From the NCBI GenBank assembly GCA_009711805.1, contig VEMX01000029.1, forward strand, positions 1 through 54,169: a stretch of 54,169 bases of DNA, read 5' to 3'. Numbering within the stretch: the first letter of the stretch is position 1; each line of letters opens with the position of its first letter. The translations under genes were made by a program, and so were the position numbers. Shown in pieces: positions 46,064-54,169 of the stretch. This DNA comes from Balneolaceae bacterium (GTDB taxonomy: Bacteria; Bacteroidota; Rhodothermia; Balneolales; Balneolaceae). The notes under the pieces are model-generated. The model was not told the origin of the DNA, searched no databases, and worked only from the letters and a program-made list of their open reading frames with translations.

Positions 46064-46786
46064 TCAGCCCTGTGCCAGGGCCAGGTAGGTAAGTCCCGTT
46101 ACTATGGCAATTCCAAAACTGAGCAGGGTTCCAATAAGGATATACTCTGTAAGATTGCGGTCTTTGGCTTTCCGAAGATCACCAAACCTAAACACTGATT
46201 TGGCCGCCAACAAAAAACCGATTCCCTGCCAGTTTCCCGTAACGATAAAACCAAATACAAACAGCCGTTCCAGCATCCCGATGTATCTGCCTGCATTCTC
46301 CAGCGAGTGCTCGTCATCCTCTTCTTCAGGCGACCACCCAGAAATCAACACCATAATACAAATGGCAGCAGGCTGGGTCAAAAAGACGATACACACCACC
46401 ACCAACAGCAGTTGTTCTGTAAACAAACTTTCCCACATGACCGGCCCTCCATTAAAATAGTACCAGATGGCCCCTATCACCAATACATGAGCGGCTTGAT
46501 CACCGATAAACCAACGCTGCCGGCTCTTCTGCCCCTGTCCCTGGAATTGCAGCTTCACCACATCTATGAGCCAGTGAGTTATCAAGATTGTGATGGTGGC
46601 GGGAAGATAGACCTGGGGACCTTCCGAAAACAGGAGCATGAAGGTCAAAACTCCGTGCAACAGTACGTGTATGTACAGCTGTGGAGCCTTCAGTTTTTGT
46701 ACCTCTTTTGCCTGCACCCAACTTTTAGGCTGAAGCGCATAATCCCCAATCAGGTGAGCCAGTAAAAGTTTTAGAATTAAATTCAT
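46064..46786 (-). CDS. DUF3307 multi-spanning membrane protein
   Basis: 240 residues with about five to six hydrophobic spans. The family pattern is at the start: LLLAHLIGDYALQPKSWVQAK (His and Asp near 11-15) and ITHWLIDVVKL (His-x-x-Asp, about 90-97) with WFIGDQAAHVLVI. These conserved polar residues inside membrane segments suggest a catalytic or metal site, but the family has no known activity. It starts in a four-base overlap with the stop of the SatD-like gene, so the membrane protein and the SatD protein are made together. Confidence 0.85.
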   Translation of the reverse strand: MNLILKLLLAHLIGDYALQPKSWVQAKEVQKLKAPQLYIHVLLHGVLTFMLLFSEGPQVYLPATITILITHWLIDVVKLQFQGQGQKSRQRWFIGDQAAHVLVIGAIWYYFNGGPVMWESLFTEQLLLVVVCIVFLTQPAAICIMVLISGWSPEEEDDEHSLENAGRYIGMLERLFVFGFIVTGNWQGIGFLLAAKSVFRFGDLRKAKDRNLTEYILIGTLLSFGIAIVTGLTYLALAQG

Positions 46787-47400
46787 TTTGTCAATTTATA
46801 TGCTCGCAATTTATCTCTGTAATGAGTTTCAACCTCCATAATTTCAGCAATATGCGACCGCTGCCTGCGCTCACTTACCGACGATTGACTAATATCCAGC
46901 ATTCCCGCTATTTCTTCCTGCAACAGATCCTCCCCTAAACTAATATATACAAACTCTGCCGTCCGCGAGGTCCAGTTATCCATCACAATTAAAATAAGCC
47001 GTAAATATAAATTCATATCTGCATCCAACGCTACGATTGGGCTCACAATGCTCAAGGTCTGCTTACTGCTCTTCAGTTTTTCAAACCCTTCTCCGGAATG
47101 TATAAAGGCCTCGCCATTCGATTCTGTAATACGCTTGGCAGAATAACTTTTCTCTCCAATGCCAATACACATGCGTACATCAATACTCTTTATCTGCTTG
47201 ATCGCCGCTTTTATCTGGATGGCGCGTAAGAGGGCATCTTCAGGATTCTTTACCTCTACCTGGAAGCTATCTCCCCGAAAAATTTCCCACACTTCGGGGC
47301 TTTCCCCAATTTGGTTTAATACTTCCTTTAGCACGCTAAGCCATTCTTCGGCCTCTGTGCTTCTTGAATTGATGATATCACCGGTTATAACACTAATCAT
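46783..47400 (-). CDS. SatD-family protein: cyclase-like palm plus helix-turn-helix
   Basis: 205 residues from the ATG at 47398-47400, where the family's MISVITGDIINS start falls; longer in-frame extension upstream has no family character. The first 120 residues show a palm-domain order: VITGDI (Asp8), helix, then FRGDSFQV (residues 41-48, like the GGDEF hairpin), helix, RMCIGIG, and GEAFIHSGEGFEKLK. A helical stretch and a C-terminal helix-turn-helix (QEEIAGMLDISQSSVSERRQ, 161-180) follow. SatD was named from streptococcal acid tolerance; no biochemistry is implied. It overlaps the DUF3307 gene by four bases. The cyclase comparison is by eye. Confidence 0.75.
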   Translation of the reverse strand: MISVITGDIINSRSTEAEEWLSVLKEVLNQIGESPEVWEIFRGDSFQVEVKNPEDALLRAIQIKAAIKQIKSIDVRMCIGIGEKSYSAKRITESNGEAFIHSGEGFEKLKSSKQTLSIVSPIVALDADMNLYLRLILIVMDNWTSRTAEFVYISLGEDLLQEEIAGMLDISQSSVSERRQRSHIAEIMEVETHYRDKLRAYKLTK

Positions 47401-47959
47401 GGCGTAATATAGGATAATTAACCTATAATTAAAAATATCTACTCTTGAGCCGATAATAGTGAGTATCGATCTATAAGCCGATATGTATTGTAAGTAAGGC
47501 AGGGTATGGGAGATACTCGTTATTACCGACCCCACGCATAAGCTGCACACGAATCACTGTTGATTTTTCAACTAACTAAATGATCTCAAAAACCAAAAAT
47601 GGCTGATGTCAAGAAACAGTTTCCTGGTTTTATGCAGCATAAAGTAGTTCTTTGGAGCGTTCTACTTCTTGCTGAAAGATGGGATTTAATACGGTTAATG
47701 GTGTGGCAATTCTGCTGCGGGGGATTGCATATTAATCTAAAAGACAGAACTTATTCCTCCTTATTTTTGATGCATTGAAGCCTCGATTTGATCTGAAAGT
47801 GACTATATGAAAAGCAGCCAAATCCATCCTCCCATTCAAATCGGTGCCCAACTCTTTTGGATTGATGTTCGTTATCAAAAAAAATTGAAAAGAATCTTCA
47901 TCCTCTGTTATTAGCCTTATATTGTATTTTCATCATCAGGATTCTGACTTTAGCTATTC
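47401..47959. other. Intergenic stretch between satD-like and ABC-F genes
   Basis: 559 bases between divergent genes. It contains only short open frames; the longest on the plus strand from ATG (47599-47778, 59 codons) has no signal, domain or ribosome site and is probably chance. The promoters of both flanking genes must lie here. No hairpin, repeat or RNA gene was recognised. Confidence 0.5.
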
Positions 47960-49852
47960 ATGACCTATTTATCTACAGATAATCTCAGTAAACAATTTGG
48001 ACTCAAGCCATTGTTTGAAGGCTTAACCTTTGGTATTTCAAAAGGAGAAAAGACGGCTCTTATTGCCCAAAACGGAACCGGTAAATCTACCCTGCTCCGT
48101 ATTCTGGCCGGTAAAGAAAAACCGGATACAGGCGAAGTCATGATTCGAAATGGTATACAGATCCGCATGCTGGAACAAGAGCCTGAACTGGATAATGCCC
48201 AAACCATCAGCGAATATATGTCGCACGGAGCTAACGACATGGTTCGGATTGTGCAAAATTATGAACGTGCTGTAGCTGAGCAGGCTGAAAATTATAACAA
48301 TAGCACTCAAAAAGCTTTGGATAAGGCTATGGCTCAGATGGATGCTGCCAATGCCTGGGATTATGAAGAACGGTTAAAACAGATTTTGGGAGTACTTAAC
48401 ATCCACGACCTGGAACAGGATATTTCTTCCCTGTCTGGTGGACAGCGAAAACGGGTGGCCCTGGCTTTTGCATTGCTGGATGAGCCAGACCTCTTAATCC
48501 TGGATGAACCGACCAACCACCTGGATGTAGAAATGATAGAATGGCTGGAAGATTATCTTTCCAGGAGTAATATCACCTTATTGATGGTAACTCACGACCG
48601 GTATTTCCTGGATCGTGTATGTAATCATATCCTGGAAATGGAAGATAACCAACTCTACCACCATAAAGGCAATTACGAATACTTTCTTCAAAAAAAGGCG
48701 GAACGCGAAGCAGTTGAAGCTACCGAGGTAGCCAAAGCCCGGCAGTTGATGAAGAAAGAGCAAGCATGGATGCGCCGGCAGCCTAAAGCCCGCACCACCA
48801 AGTCAAAATCCCGAATTGATGCCTTTTATGATACCAAAAAGAAAGCCCACTCCGGTAAAGTAAAAAAAGAGATGAAGCTGGAAGTTGATATGTCCAGAAT
48901 GGGCGGAAAGGTGTTGGAGGTTAAAAAGATTAATAAATCGTATGGCGATCTCGTGATACTGGATGATTTTGACTACTCATTTCAGGAAGGCGAACGGATT
49001 GGTATACTTGGGAAAAACGGAGTAGGAAAAAGTACCTTTCTAAAAATACTGATGGGAGAAGAAACTGTAGACTCCGGAGAAGTGATTACCGGGCAAACTA
49101 TTGTGTTTGGACATTACAGCCAGCAGGGTATTCAGCCAAAAGAGAATCAACGGGTGATTGATGTCATCAAAGAGGTAGCGGAGTATATTGAACTTGCAAA
49201 TGGAGATCGGATTTCAGCATCTCAATTCCTTGAGCATTTCCTCTTTGACAGCAACATGCAGTATACCCCGGTTGCCAAACTCAGCGGTGGAGAACGCAGG
49301 CGGCTGGGACTCATGAAAGTGCTCATCAAAAATCCCAATTTCCTTATTCTTGATGAACCTACCAACGACCTGGATCTCATCACCCTTGAAAAACTGGAAG
49401 CTTTCCTTGATGATTTTGCAGGCTGTCTTATTATCGTATCTCACGACCGCTTTTTCATGGATAGCCTGGTCGATTACTATTTTGTATTTGAAGGCCAGGG
49501 TTCGGTTAAAGATTTCAACGGCTCCTACGAAGAATACCGGCAAACGGTACTTGCTGCCGAAAATAAAACGAAGTCCAAAGTAAATCCTCCTTCCAAAAAA
49601 AATATAAAGAAAGCCAAACCGGCTTCATCTTCTAAATCTAAGAAGCTGACCTACACAGAACGGAAGGAATACAAGTCGCTGGAACGAAAGATTGAGAAAC
49701 TGGGGCAGAAAAAAACGGAGTTAGAACAAAAAATGGCTGCATCGGATCTTGAATACCATGAAGTACAACAGCTTTCTGAGGAGTACGCTGAACTTAAAGA
49801 TGAGATTGAAGAGCAGGAACTGCGTTGGCTGGAACTGGCAGAACGTGCCTAA
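47960..49852 (+). CDS. uup: ABC-F family ATPase (Uup-like)
   Basis: 630 residues, two ABC domains and no membrane span. The first has AQNGTGKST and LSGGQRKRV, and the second GKNGVGKST and LSGGERRRL, each with LDEPTN and a switch His (THDR, SHDR). The interdomain linker region is basic (KKEQAWMRRQPKARTTKSKSR). The last 90 residues form a Lys-rich stretch and a charged coiled coil (YTERKEYKSLERKIEKLG.. EEQELRWLELAERA), the hallmark of Uup. ABC-F proteins act on the ribosome; Uup also affects excision of transposons in E. coli. It converges with the next gene, ten bases apart. Confidence 0.88.
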   Translation: MTYLSTDNLSKQFGLKPLFEGLTFGISKGEKTALIAQNGTGKSTLLRILAGKEKPDTGEVMIRNGIQIRMLEQEPELDNAQTISEYMSHGANDMVRIVQNYERAVAEQAENYNNSTQKALDKAMAQMDAANAWDYEERLKQILGVLNIHDLEQDISSLSGGQRKRVALAFALLDEPDLLILDEPTNHLDVEMIEWLEDYLSRSNITLLMVTHDRYFLDRVCNHILEMEDNQLYHHKGNYEYFLQKKAEREAVEATEVAKARQLMKKEQAWMRRQPKARTTKSKSRIDAFYDTKKKAHSGKVKKEMKLEVDMSRMGGKVLEVKKINKSYGDLVILDDFDYSFQEGERIGILGKNGVGKSTFLKILMGEETVDSGEVITGQTIVFGHYSQQGIQPKENQRVIDVIKEVAEYIELANGDRISASQFLEHFLFDSNMQYTPVAKLSGGERRRLGLMKVLIKNPNFLILDEPTNDLDLITLEKLEAFLDDFAGCLIIVSHDRFFMDSLVDYYFVFEGQGSVKDFNGSYEEYRQTVLAAENKTKSKVNPPSKKNIKKAKPASSSKSKKLTYTERKEYKSLERKIEKLGQKKTELEQKMAASDLEYHEVQQLSEEYAELKDEIEEQELRWLELAERA

Positions 49853-49861
49853 CAATGGCTT

Positions 49862-50584
49862 TTAATCTATGCGGTGTTCTTTGAGAAAGGAGTCCCGCTC
49901 TTTCCAGTCGGGCAAGTAGTGTTCCATTAATGCATAAAAACGTTTGTTATGCAAACGCTCCAGCAGGTGTACCATTTCGTGTACTACTACATACTCTAAC
50001 GCCTCCCGGGGTTTCGTTGCTAATTCCAGGTTCAGCCAAATCCGTCGAGCCCGGGTATTACAGGTCCCCCATCGGGTTTTCATCTGTTTAACACCAAACT
50101 CTTTTACCGAAACTCCCATCTCAGGCTCCCATTTCTCAATCAATTTGGGGATCTCCTGCTTTAGTTGTGCCCGGTACCATTCCTTTAACACTTTTGCCTT
50201 TTTAGCTGTACTGCTTCCCGGCCGCACATATAAGTGCAGCTTCGCCTGCTCTGTTTCTATAACAACTTTCGGCTTGGCACTCGCAATATGAATATCCAAC
50301 TCATGTCCCTTTCCCCATAACCAGTGTGTTTCACCTGTCTTATATTCTTTTACCTGCTCTTGTGGGCGTTCTTCATAGTTCTTAAAATGCTTTTGAATCC
50401 AGGACATGCGGGATTGAGCAAATTGTTGGATAGCCCGGTCACTGGCCTGCATGGGAGCTGATATTTTGACTTTCTTTTCAGCAGGATATACCTGGATATT
50501 CAAATTTTTTACATTTTTCCGGCGGACTTCTATCCCAATTCCTGAAATCTCTAAGTCGTACTTTTTTCTCTTCTTTCTGAACAT
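49862..50584 (-). CDS. YgjP-type (DUF45) metallopeptidase-like protein
   Basis: 240 residues, no signal peptide. The zinc site is HEMVHLLERLHNKRFY (HExxH with third His in the same helix run, about 199-214), preceded by GTCNTRARRIWLNLELATKP, the typical DUF45 segment. The N-terminal 90 residues are basic beta strands. The family is known as YgjP/WLM-like; one member hydrolyses UTP in a reported assay, but the peptidase fold suggests proteolysis. No regulatory signal was seen. Convergent with the ABC-F gene. Confidence 0.82.
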   Translation of the reverse strand: MFRKKRKKYDLEISGIGIEVRRKNVKNLNIQVYPAEKKVKISAPMQASDRAIQQFAQSRMSWIQKHFKNYEERPQEQVKEYKTGETHWLWGKGHELDIHIASAKPKVVIETEQAKLHLYVRPGSSTAKKAKVLKEWYRAQLKQEIPKLIEKWEPEMGVSVKEFGVKQMKTRWGTCNTRARRIWLNLELATKPREALEYVVVHEMVHLLERLHNKRFYALMEHYLPDWKERDSFLKEHRID

Positions 50585-50735
50585 GCTGCAAGCATACTAA
50601 TTATTAGCATTTGATGCTGTACTGTTTAACAGATGGTGCTTGTTGATGTGGGGTCATCTGCAACTTCAGCATAGAAGGTTCGAAGTTGAGCAGCTATATG
50701 CCTATCTTTCTCAAAAATCAAAACAAGTAGTTCGC

Positions 50736-51101
50736 ATGGATCTTAAACTCACTGGTAAAGTCGTTAAAATATTGGAAGAACAATCCGGGGAAAGTAAAAA
50801 CGGCCAATGGAGGAAACGTGATTTTATTCTCGAAACCAAGGCTAAATATCCCAAAAAAGTATGTATTACCCAGTGGGGTGATAACATTGACCAGCAGCCG
50901 GTAAATGAAGGCAGCGAAATTACAGCTTATATCGACATCCAGAGCCGGGAGTATAAGGGAAACTGGTATACCGATGTTAAAGCCTGGAAAGTAGAACAAG
51001 GAGGCGGAGAAGCTGAAGCACCACCAAGCGCTCCCGGTCTTACCATGGAAGGAAATCAGGAATATGATTTACCCAACGATGAAGATGACCTCCCGTTTTA
51101 A
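50736..51101 (+). CDS. DUF3127 protein with SSB-like acidic tail
   Basis: 121 residues from the ATG at 50736; a longer start at 50640 would add 32 residues that do not match the family. The N-terminal 85 residues (MDLKLTGKVVKILEE, RDFILETKAKYPKKVCITQWGD, EGSEITAYIDIQSREYKGNWYTDVKAWKVE) are beta-rich like a small OB fold. A Gly/Pro/Glu-rich linker leads to a C-terminal tip NDEDDLPF. That is almost the DDDIPF tip by which SSB recruits its partners. So it may be a single-strand-DNA-binding or SSB-partner protein (inference). The array of tandem repeats follows. Confidence 0.8.
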   Translation: MDLKLTGKVVKILEEQSGESKNGQWRKRDFILETKAKYPKKVCITQWGDNIDQQPVNEGSEITAYIDIQSREYKGNWYTDVKAWKVEQGGGEAEAPPSAPGLTMEGNQEYDLPNDEDDLPF

Positions 51102-51156
51102 ATCTCTGCTATCCTGAATTGAGGAAATGGAAAGGACTGAGTTTGCTGGAGCCAGC

Positions 51157-51947
51157 AATCGGTCAGACGGACTCCAGCCGGCAGACCGTGGGGTAAACCA
51201 AACCAACCTCGTACCCGATCTGACCGATCACCGGTCTGGTCGATGAATTAGGACTACACTTCCTGAATTAGTGAAAAAGAGAAAGCGGGATTGCCTGGAT
51301 TTCACAATCGGTCAGACGGACTCCAGCCGGCAGACCGAGGGGTAAACCAAACCAACCCTGTACTCGATCTGACCGATCACCGGTCTGATCGATGAGTTAG
51401 GGCTACACTTCCTGAATTAGGGAAAAAGAGAAAGCGGACTTGCCTGGATTTCACAATCGGTCAAACCGAGTCAAAATCCGGTGCACCTAAAACATCCTGC
51501 CAATTCTCTCAATCCAGCATAATTTTAGTTTATCCTTTTTTTCTTTTGTAGTTGGAGACAAAGCCTCCATAAAACGTTACGCAGCAGAGCTACAGAACGA
51601 GAGTAAATGGAAAAGGCTGGGTTTGCTGAATCCAGCATAATTTTAGTTTATCCTTTTTTCTTTTGTAGTTGGAGACAGAGCCTCTATAAAACGTTACGCA
51701 GCAGAGCTACAGAACGAGAGTAAATAGAAAAGGCTGGGTTTGCTGGAGCCAGCAATTGGTCAGACGGACTCCAGCCGGCAGACCGAGGGGTAAATCAAAC
51801 CAACCCCGTACCCGATCTGACCGATGAGTTAGGGCTACACTTTCTGAATTAGGGAAAAAGAGAAAGCGGGCTTGCCTGGATTTCACAATCGGTCAAACCG
51901 AGTCGAAATCCGGTGCACCTAAAACATCCTGTCAATTCTCTCAATCC
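51157..51947. repeat. Composite tandem repeat array (units A and B)
   Basis: Unit A recurs with a 149-base period at 51157, 51306 and 51455 (the last truncated and followed by a unique tail to about 51515). Unit B (118 bases) occurs twice from 51516 and 51634. Unit A returns at 51754 (133 bases, lacking a 16-base segment) and the truncated A plus tail again at 51887-51947. Each full A unit carries ATCGGTCAGA and, about 52 bases on, its inverse TCTGACCGAT. B units hold GGAGAC..GCCTCC hairpins. No gene was seen, and it is not a CRISPR array. It occupies the 852-base gap between the DUF3127 and aldo/keto reductase genes. Confidence 0.9.
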
Positions 51948-51953
51948 GACATA

Positions 51954-52952
51954 TTATCGGCGCCAATCGGTAGGCTCTGCAGGTTTGTTGTCCAGTATCC
52001 TTTCTATTTTTTGGATCACTTCCTCATCTACTTTGTGGATAACATCCATGGTTTCCATATTCTGTTCTACTTGTTCCACTTTAGATGCACCGGTTATAAC
52101 CGTACTCACCTTATCATTATTGAGGCACCAGGCCAGGGCCAGTTGAGGCAGCGACATTCCGAGGTCATCGGCTATGGGAGCCAGTTTTTTTACCTTTTCC
52201 AGTTTGGCTTTTCCGCTTTCGGTTTCCAGAAGTTTCTTTCGCAACCAATCGTATTTCTCTAAATCCAGGCGTGAACCTTCAGGTATTCCATCATTGTATT
52301 TACCCGTCAGCAGTCCGCTGGCCAGCGGACTCCATACGGTTGTCCCCAACCCAATGTCTTCATACAGAGGTGCGTACTCAGCCTCTACCCGTTCCCGGTG
52401 AAACATATTGTATTGGGGCTGCTCCATCAAAGGAGGTCTCAAATGTTCTTGCCGGGCAAAATCATATGCTTTTCGAATTTGATAGGCATTCCATTCGCTG
52501 GTTCCCCAGTACAGAGCCTTGCCTTCGCTGATCATCTGATTCATAGCCCACACGGTTTCCTCAATGGGGGTATACAGATCCGGACGGTGGCAAAAAATGA
52601 GATCTACATAATTGGTTTGTAACCGTTTCAGAGCGGCTTCAGTCCCCTCCTTAATGTGCTTAAAGGAAAGCCCCTGATCGTTGGGACCTTCCCCTCCCCA
52701 ATAGATTTTAGTCGATAATACCAGATCCGAACGTTTCCATTCTGCTTTTTTGAGCACCTTCCCCATAATAATTTCCGACTTACCCATTTCGTAAGCTTCG
52801 GCATTATCAAAGAAATTGACTCCGGCATCGTATGCTACTTTCATCGATTGGTACGCCAAATCTGTATCAACCTGTTCCCCAAAGGTAACCCACGAACCAA
52901 ATGACAATGCTGATACTTTTAATCCCGATCTACCTAAAAACCTATACTCCAT
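51954..52952 (-). CDS. Aldo/keto reductase, Kv-beta-like
   Basis: 332 residues. TIM-barrel AKR of the potassium-channel beta-subunit/YghZ subgroup: [21 protein letters not shown] at the start, the catalytic FFDNAEAY (Asp and Tyr), STKIYWGG (Lys) and LIFCHRPD (His). The NADPH site is near the end ([17 protein letters not shown]). It reduces carbonyl compounds; the natural substrate is unknown. No ion-channel gene is near. A single gene whose stop is next to the tandem array, so the array may form part of its 3' region. Confidence 0.92.
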   Translation of the reverse strand: MEYRFLGRSGLKVSALSFGSWVTFGEQVDTDLAYQSMKVAYDAGVNFFDNAEAYEMGKSEIIMGKVLKKAEWKRSDLVLSTKIYWGGEGPNDQGLSFKHIKEGTEAALKRLQTNYVDLIFCHRPDLYTPIEETVWAMNQMISEGKALYWGTSEWNAYQIRKAYDFARQEHLRPPLMEQPQYNMFHRERVEAEYAPLYEDIGLGTTVWSPLASGLLTGKYNDGIPEGSRLDLEKYDWLRKKLLETESGKAKLEKVKKLAPIADDLGMSLPQLALAWCLNNDKVSTVITGASKVEQVEQNMETMDVIHKVDEEVIQKIERILDNKPAEPTDWRR

Positions 52953-53072
52953 TTCCTCTAAAATTTGATTTAAAGTAACTTTGTTATCATTGCATCACCA
53001 CTAAGGTGTTTGCCCTAAACTACGTTCCATTTCTTTAAATTCAATAGTTTTTTACAGGCTGGATATTTTTGA

Positions 53073-54011
53073 TTATTCGGAACTCATATCAAGTACAACC
53101 ATCCCAGCCATATCATAGGTATAATACTTGGCGGGATAGCCAAATACGGTAACAGAACTTGGTTGACATGCATTAGTCTCGATACACCCCAATAAACCTT
53201 CCAACATTTGTAAGCGGTTGTATGGTATCTTGGGAGTACCATGAGCCCCATATAACCGGTATTCTGAAGAGATATTAGCTTTTAAAAAAGCTACACTGGT
53301 TTCATAGATACTCAAATCTTCTTCATCAAAGACAAACAGAGCACCGTTATACAGATAGTCGCCAAGGAATACCATCCTGTTTGTTTTATCAATGATGATA
53401 GTAGATTCATCAGTATGTCCTGGCAGGTTCACGAATTGTACTACTCTGCCTCCTAAATCAACCTCTGTATTTAAAGGCAGCCATCTACTCACCTTGGTTT
53501 TATCCGGCTGTGATCCATAGAACAGATCTTCACTTGTGAAATTATATATACTATCAGCAGAAACAGAATCCCGCAAAAAGGGAAGATCGGGAAAAGCCAC
53601 TCTTTCAAATTCTCCAATATTCTGATTGTGATCGAAATGGAAATGTGATAAGAGCAAGGTAACCGGCAGGTCTGTTATCTGATCGATGAGATGCTTCATC
53701 TTTGAACCATTTTTGGGAGTATTTTCTCCGGATCCTGTATCCAACAGAAAGGCTTCATCATCTCCCAATAGCAAATAGCTGTTATTTAGCTGCGAACTTG
53801 AAGGTTCTTTAATCACGTATGTTTTTGGGGATATATAGGTTACTTCATACCAATCGGATGTTACCGTAACCGGGGTATACTCATTCGGATCAGGCTTTGT
53901 ATCAGGACCTTCCGAAACTGAAGTACTCTCTTTGGTACAGGAAACTAAAAAAGCCGCAAAAAAGATAATACAGGCTATAAAAAGTGTAATTCTCGTTAAA
54001 ACTATCTTCAT
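53073..54011 (-). CDS. Metallo-beta-lactamase-fold lipoprotein
   Basis: 312 residues. A lipoprotein signal ends FLVSC (Cys25). The binuclear metal site is SHFHFDHNQN (HxHxDH), followed by LPGHTDEST (His) and LGDYLYNGALF (Asp). A final His is in LYGAHGTPKIP. It is a full-length MBL-fold hydrolase of the glyoxalase-II/lactonase-like type, lipid-anchored outside the cytoplasm; the substrate is not evident. A possible role is degrading lactones or beta-lactams, but neither is shown. It stands alone next to the IS end. Confidence 0.85.
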   Translation of the reverse strand: MKIVLTRITLFIACIIFFAAFLVSCTKESTSVSEGPDTKPDPNEYTPVTVTSDWYEVTYISPKTYVIKEPSSSQLNNSYLLLGDDEAFLLDTGSGENTPKNGSKMKHLIDQITDLPVTLLLSHFHFDHNQNIGEFERVAFPDLPFLRDSVSADSIYNFTSEDLFYGSQPDKTKVSRWLPLNTEVDLGGRVVQFVNLPGHTDESTIIIDKTNRMVFLGDYLYNGALFVFDEEDLSIYETSVAFLKANISSEYRLYGAHGTPKIPYNRLQMLEGLLGCIETNACQPSSVTVFGYPAKYYTYDMAGMVVLDMSSE

Positions 54012-54046
54012 ATCAGATGATTCAGTATTAGCTAATTGATGTCAGT

Positions 54047-54169
54047 AGTGTCCGGTTAAAAGTCGAAGAGCCCCAATTGGTTACGAGGTTGGGGGTCGAA
54101 TTCCGTGAGTGAATCATCGGAAAATAGCTGTTTAAGCGTCATACGCTCTAATATTGTGACGCTCAGTAC
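54047..54169 (-). mobile_element. IS element end, probable IS4 type (partial)
   Basis: The right edge of the window lies in an insertion sequence whose transposase gene ends at 54056. The sequence AGTGTCCGGTTAAAA starting near 54047 is the likely terminal inverted repeat; the other end is outside the window, so this cannot be confirmed. Confidence 0.5.
54056..54169 (-). CDS. Transposase, C-terminal fragment
   Basis: The last 37 codons of an open frame that enters from the right edge. The end (RMTLKQLFSDDS, then PRNQLGLFDF and stop) resembles the tails of IS4-type (DUF4372-containing) transposases common in Bacteroidota. The stop codon lies nine bases inside the presumed terminal repeat. Family assignment rests only on this tail. 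Confidence 0.55.
   Translation of the reverse strand, partial: VLSVTILERMTLKQLFSDDSLTEFDPQPRNQLGLFDF

Noticed and set aside
46307-46765. 152-codon plus-strand frame inside the DUF3307 gene
   Set aside because: It is a shadow of the membrane-protein gene on the other strand; sequence is His/Gln-rich without a family pattern.
47401-47550. N-terminal extension of the SatD-like protein
   Set aside because: The family begins at MISVITGD; the 50 extra residues have no family pattern and include many hydrophobic and aromatic residues out of keeping with the start.
47599-47778. 59-codon frame in the satD/ABC-F spacer
   Set aside because: No ribosome site, signal or domain; Trp/Leu-rich translation looks random.
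51157-51947. Tandem array read as a CRISPR array
   Set aside because: Units are 118-149 bases with no short constant repeat and no unique spacers, and no cas gene is nearby.

Overview
The window looks like a chromosomal segment from a member of the Bacteroidota/Balneolota/Rhodothermota side of the FCB group, most likely a marine Balneolaceae-like bacterium (inference from families, not from a search). Pointers: three large secreted proteins end in the NYPNPFNP-type C-terminal sorting signal. There are SPII lipoproteins with TlpA and six-bladed propeller domains, a PID-CTERM mini-protein, a DUF3127 protein, a Bacteroidota-type histone H1-like protein, the small 'PRPP synthetase'-named family, and a fused osmoprotectant transporter. 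No rRNA, tRNA or CRISPR array was seen. Both ends of the window lie inside insertion sequences: an IS3-type start at 1-127 and the tail of a probable IS4-type transposase at 54056-54169.

Layout. 1-2.1 kb: a repeat-rich accessory patch carrying a six-cysteine secreted mini-protein translationally coupled to a propeller lipoprotein, bracketed by 74-bp direct repeats. 2.2-11.7 kb: a TPR membrane protein, a TlpA-type lipoprotein overlapping a NagZ-like glycosidase, a two-repeat secreted protein, and a large secreted M6-like metalloprotease whose frame is broken at a run of nine G; then an HD hydrolase. 11.8-20 kb: an S9 peptidase, a DinB-like protein, a umuDC pair in which UmuD lacks its protease dyad, and an osmoprotectant-type ABC transporter. 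20-26.4 kb: decayed intergenic DNA, a PID-CTERM mini-protein, a lamin-tail secreted protein, 3-hydroxybutyryl-CoA dehydrogenase, a TTAA-flanked MITE-like element, structured repeats and a transposase remnant. 26.4-36.2 kb: penicillin acylase, a GH3/beta-lactamase-fold fusion, cytidine deaminase, an amino-acid-kinase-like protein, the histone-like protein (terminator follows), two NTF2-like secreted proteins (one split by an in-frame amber codon) and an SDR protein. 36.3-46 kb: a heme cluster hemH-hemG-hemA-hemC-hemD-hemE-hemF-hemB-hemL that covers every step from glutamyl-tRNA to protoheme. 46-54 kb: a DUF3307/SatD pair, an ABC-F ATPase, a YgjP-type metallopeptidase, a DUF3127 protein with an SSB-like tail, an 0.8-kb tandem repeat array, an aldo/keto reductase and a metallo-beta-lactamase-fold lipoprotein.

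The best candidates for something new are the protease-dead UmuD next to an intact UmuC, the SatD/DUF3307 pair (SatD reads like a nucleotidyl-cyclase/GGDEF-type palm joined to a helix-turn-helix), the peptide-propeller module between direct repeats, the G9 switch in the metalloprotease gene, the DUF3127 protein with an SSB-type tip, and the composite repeat array at 51.2-51.9 kb.
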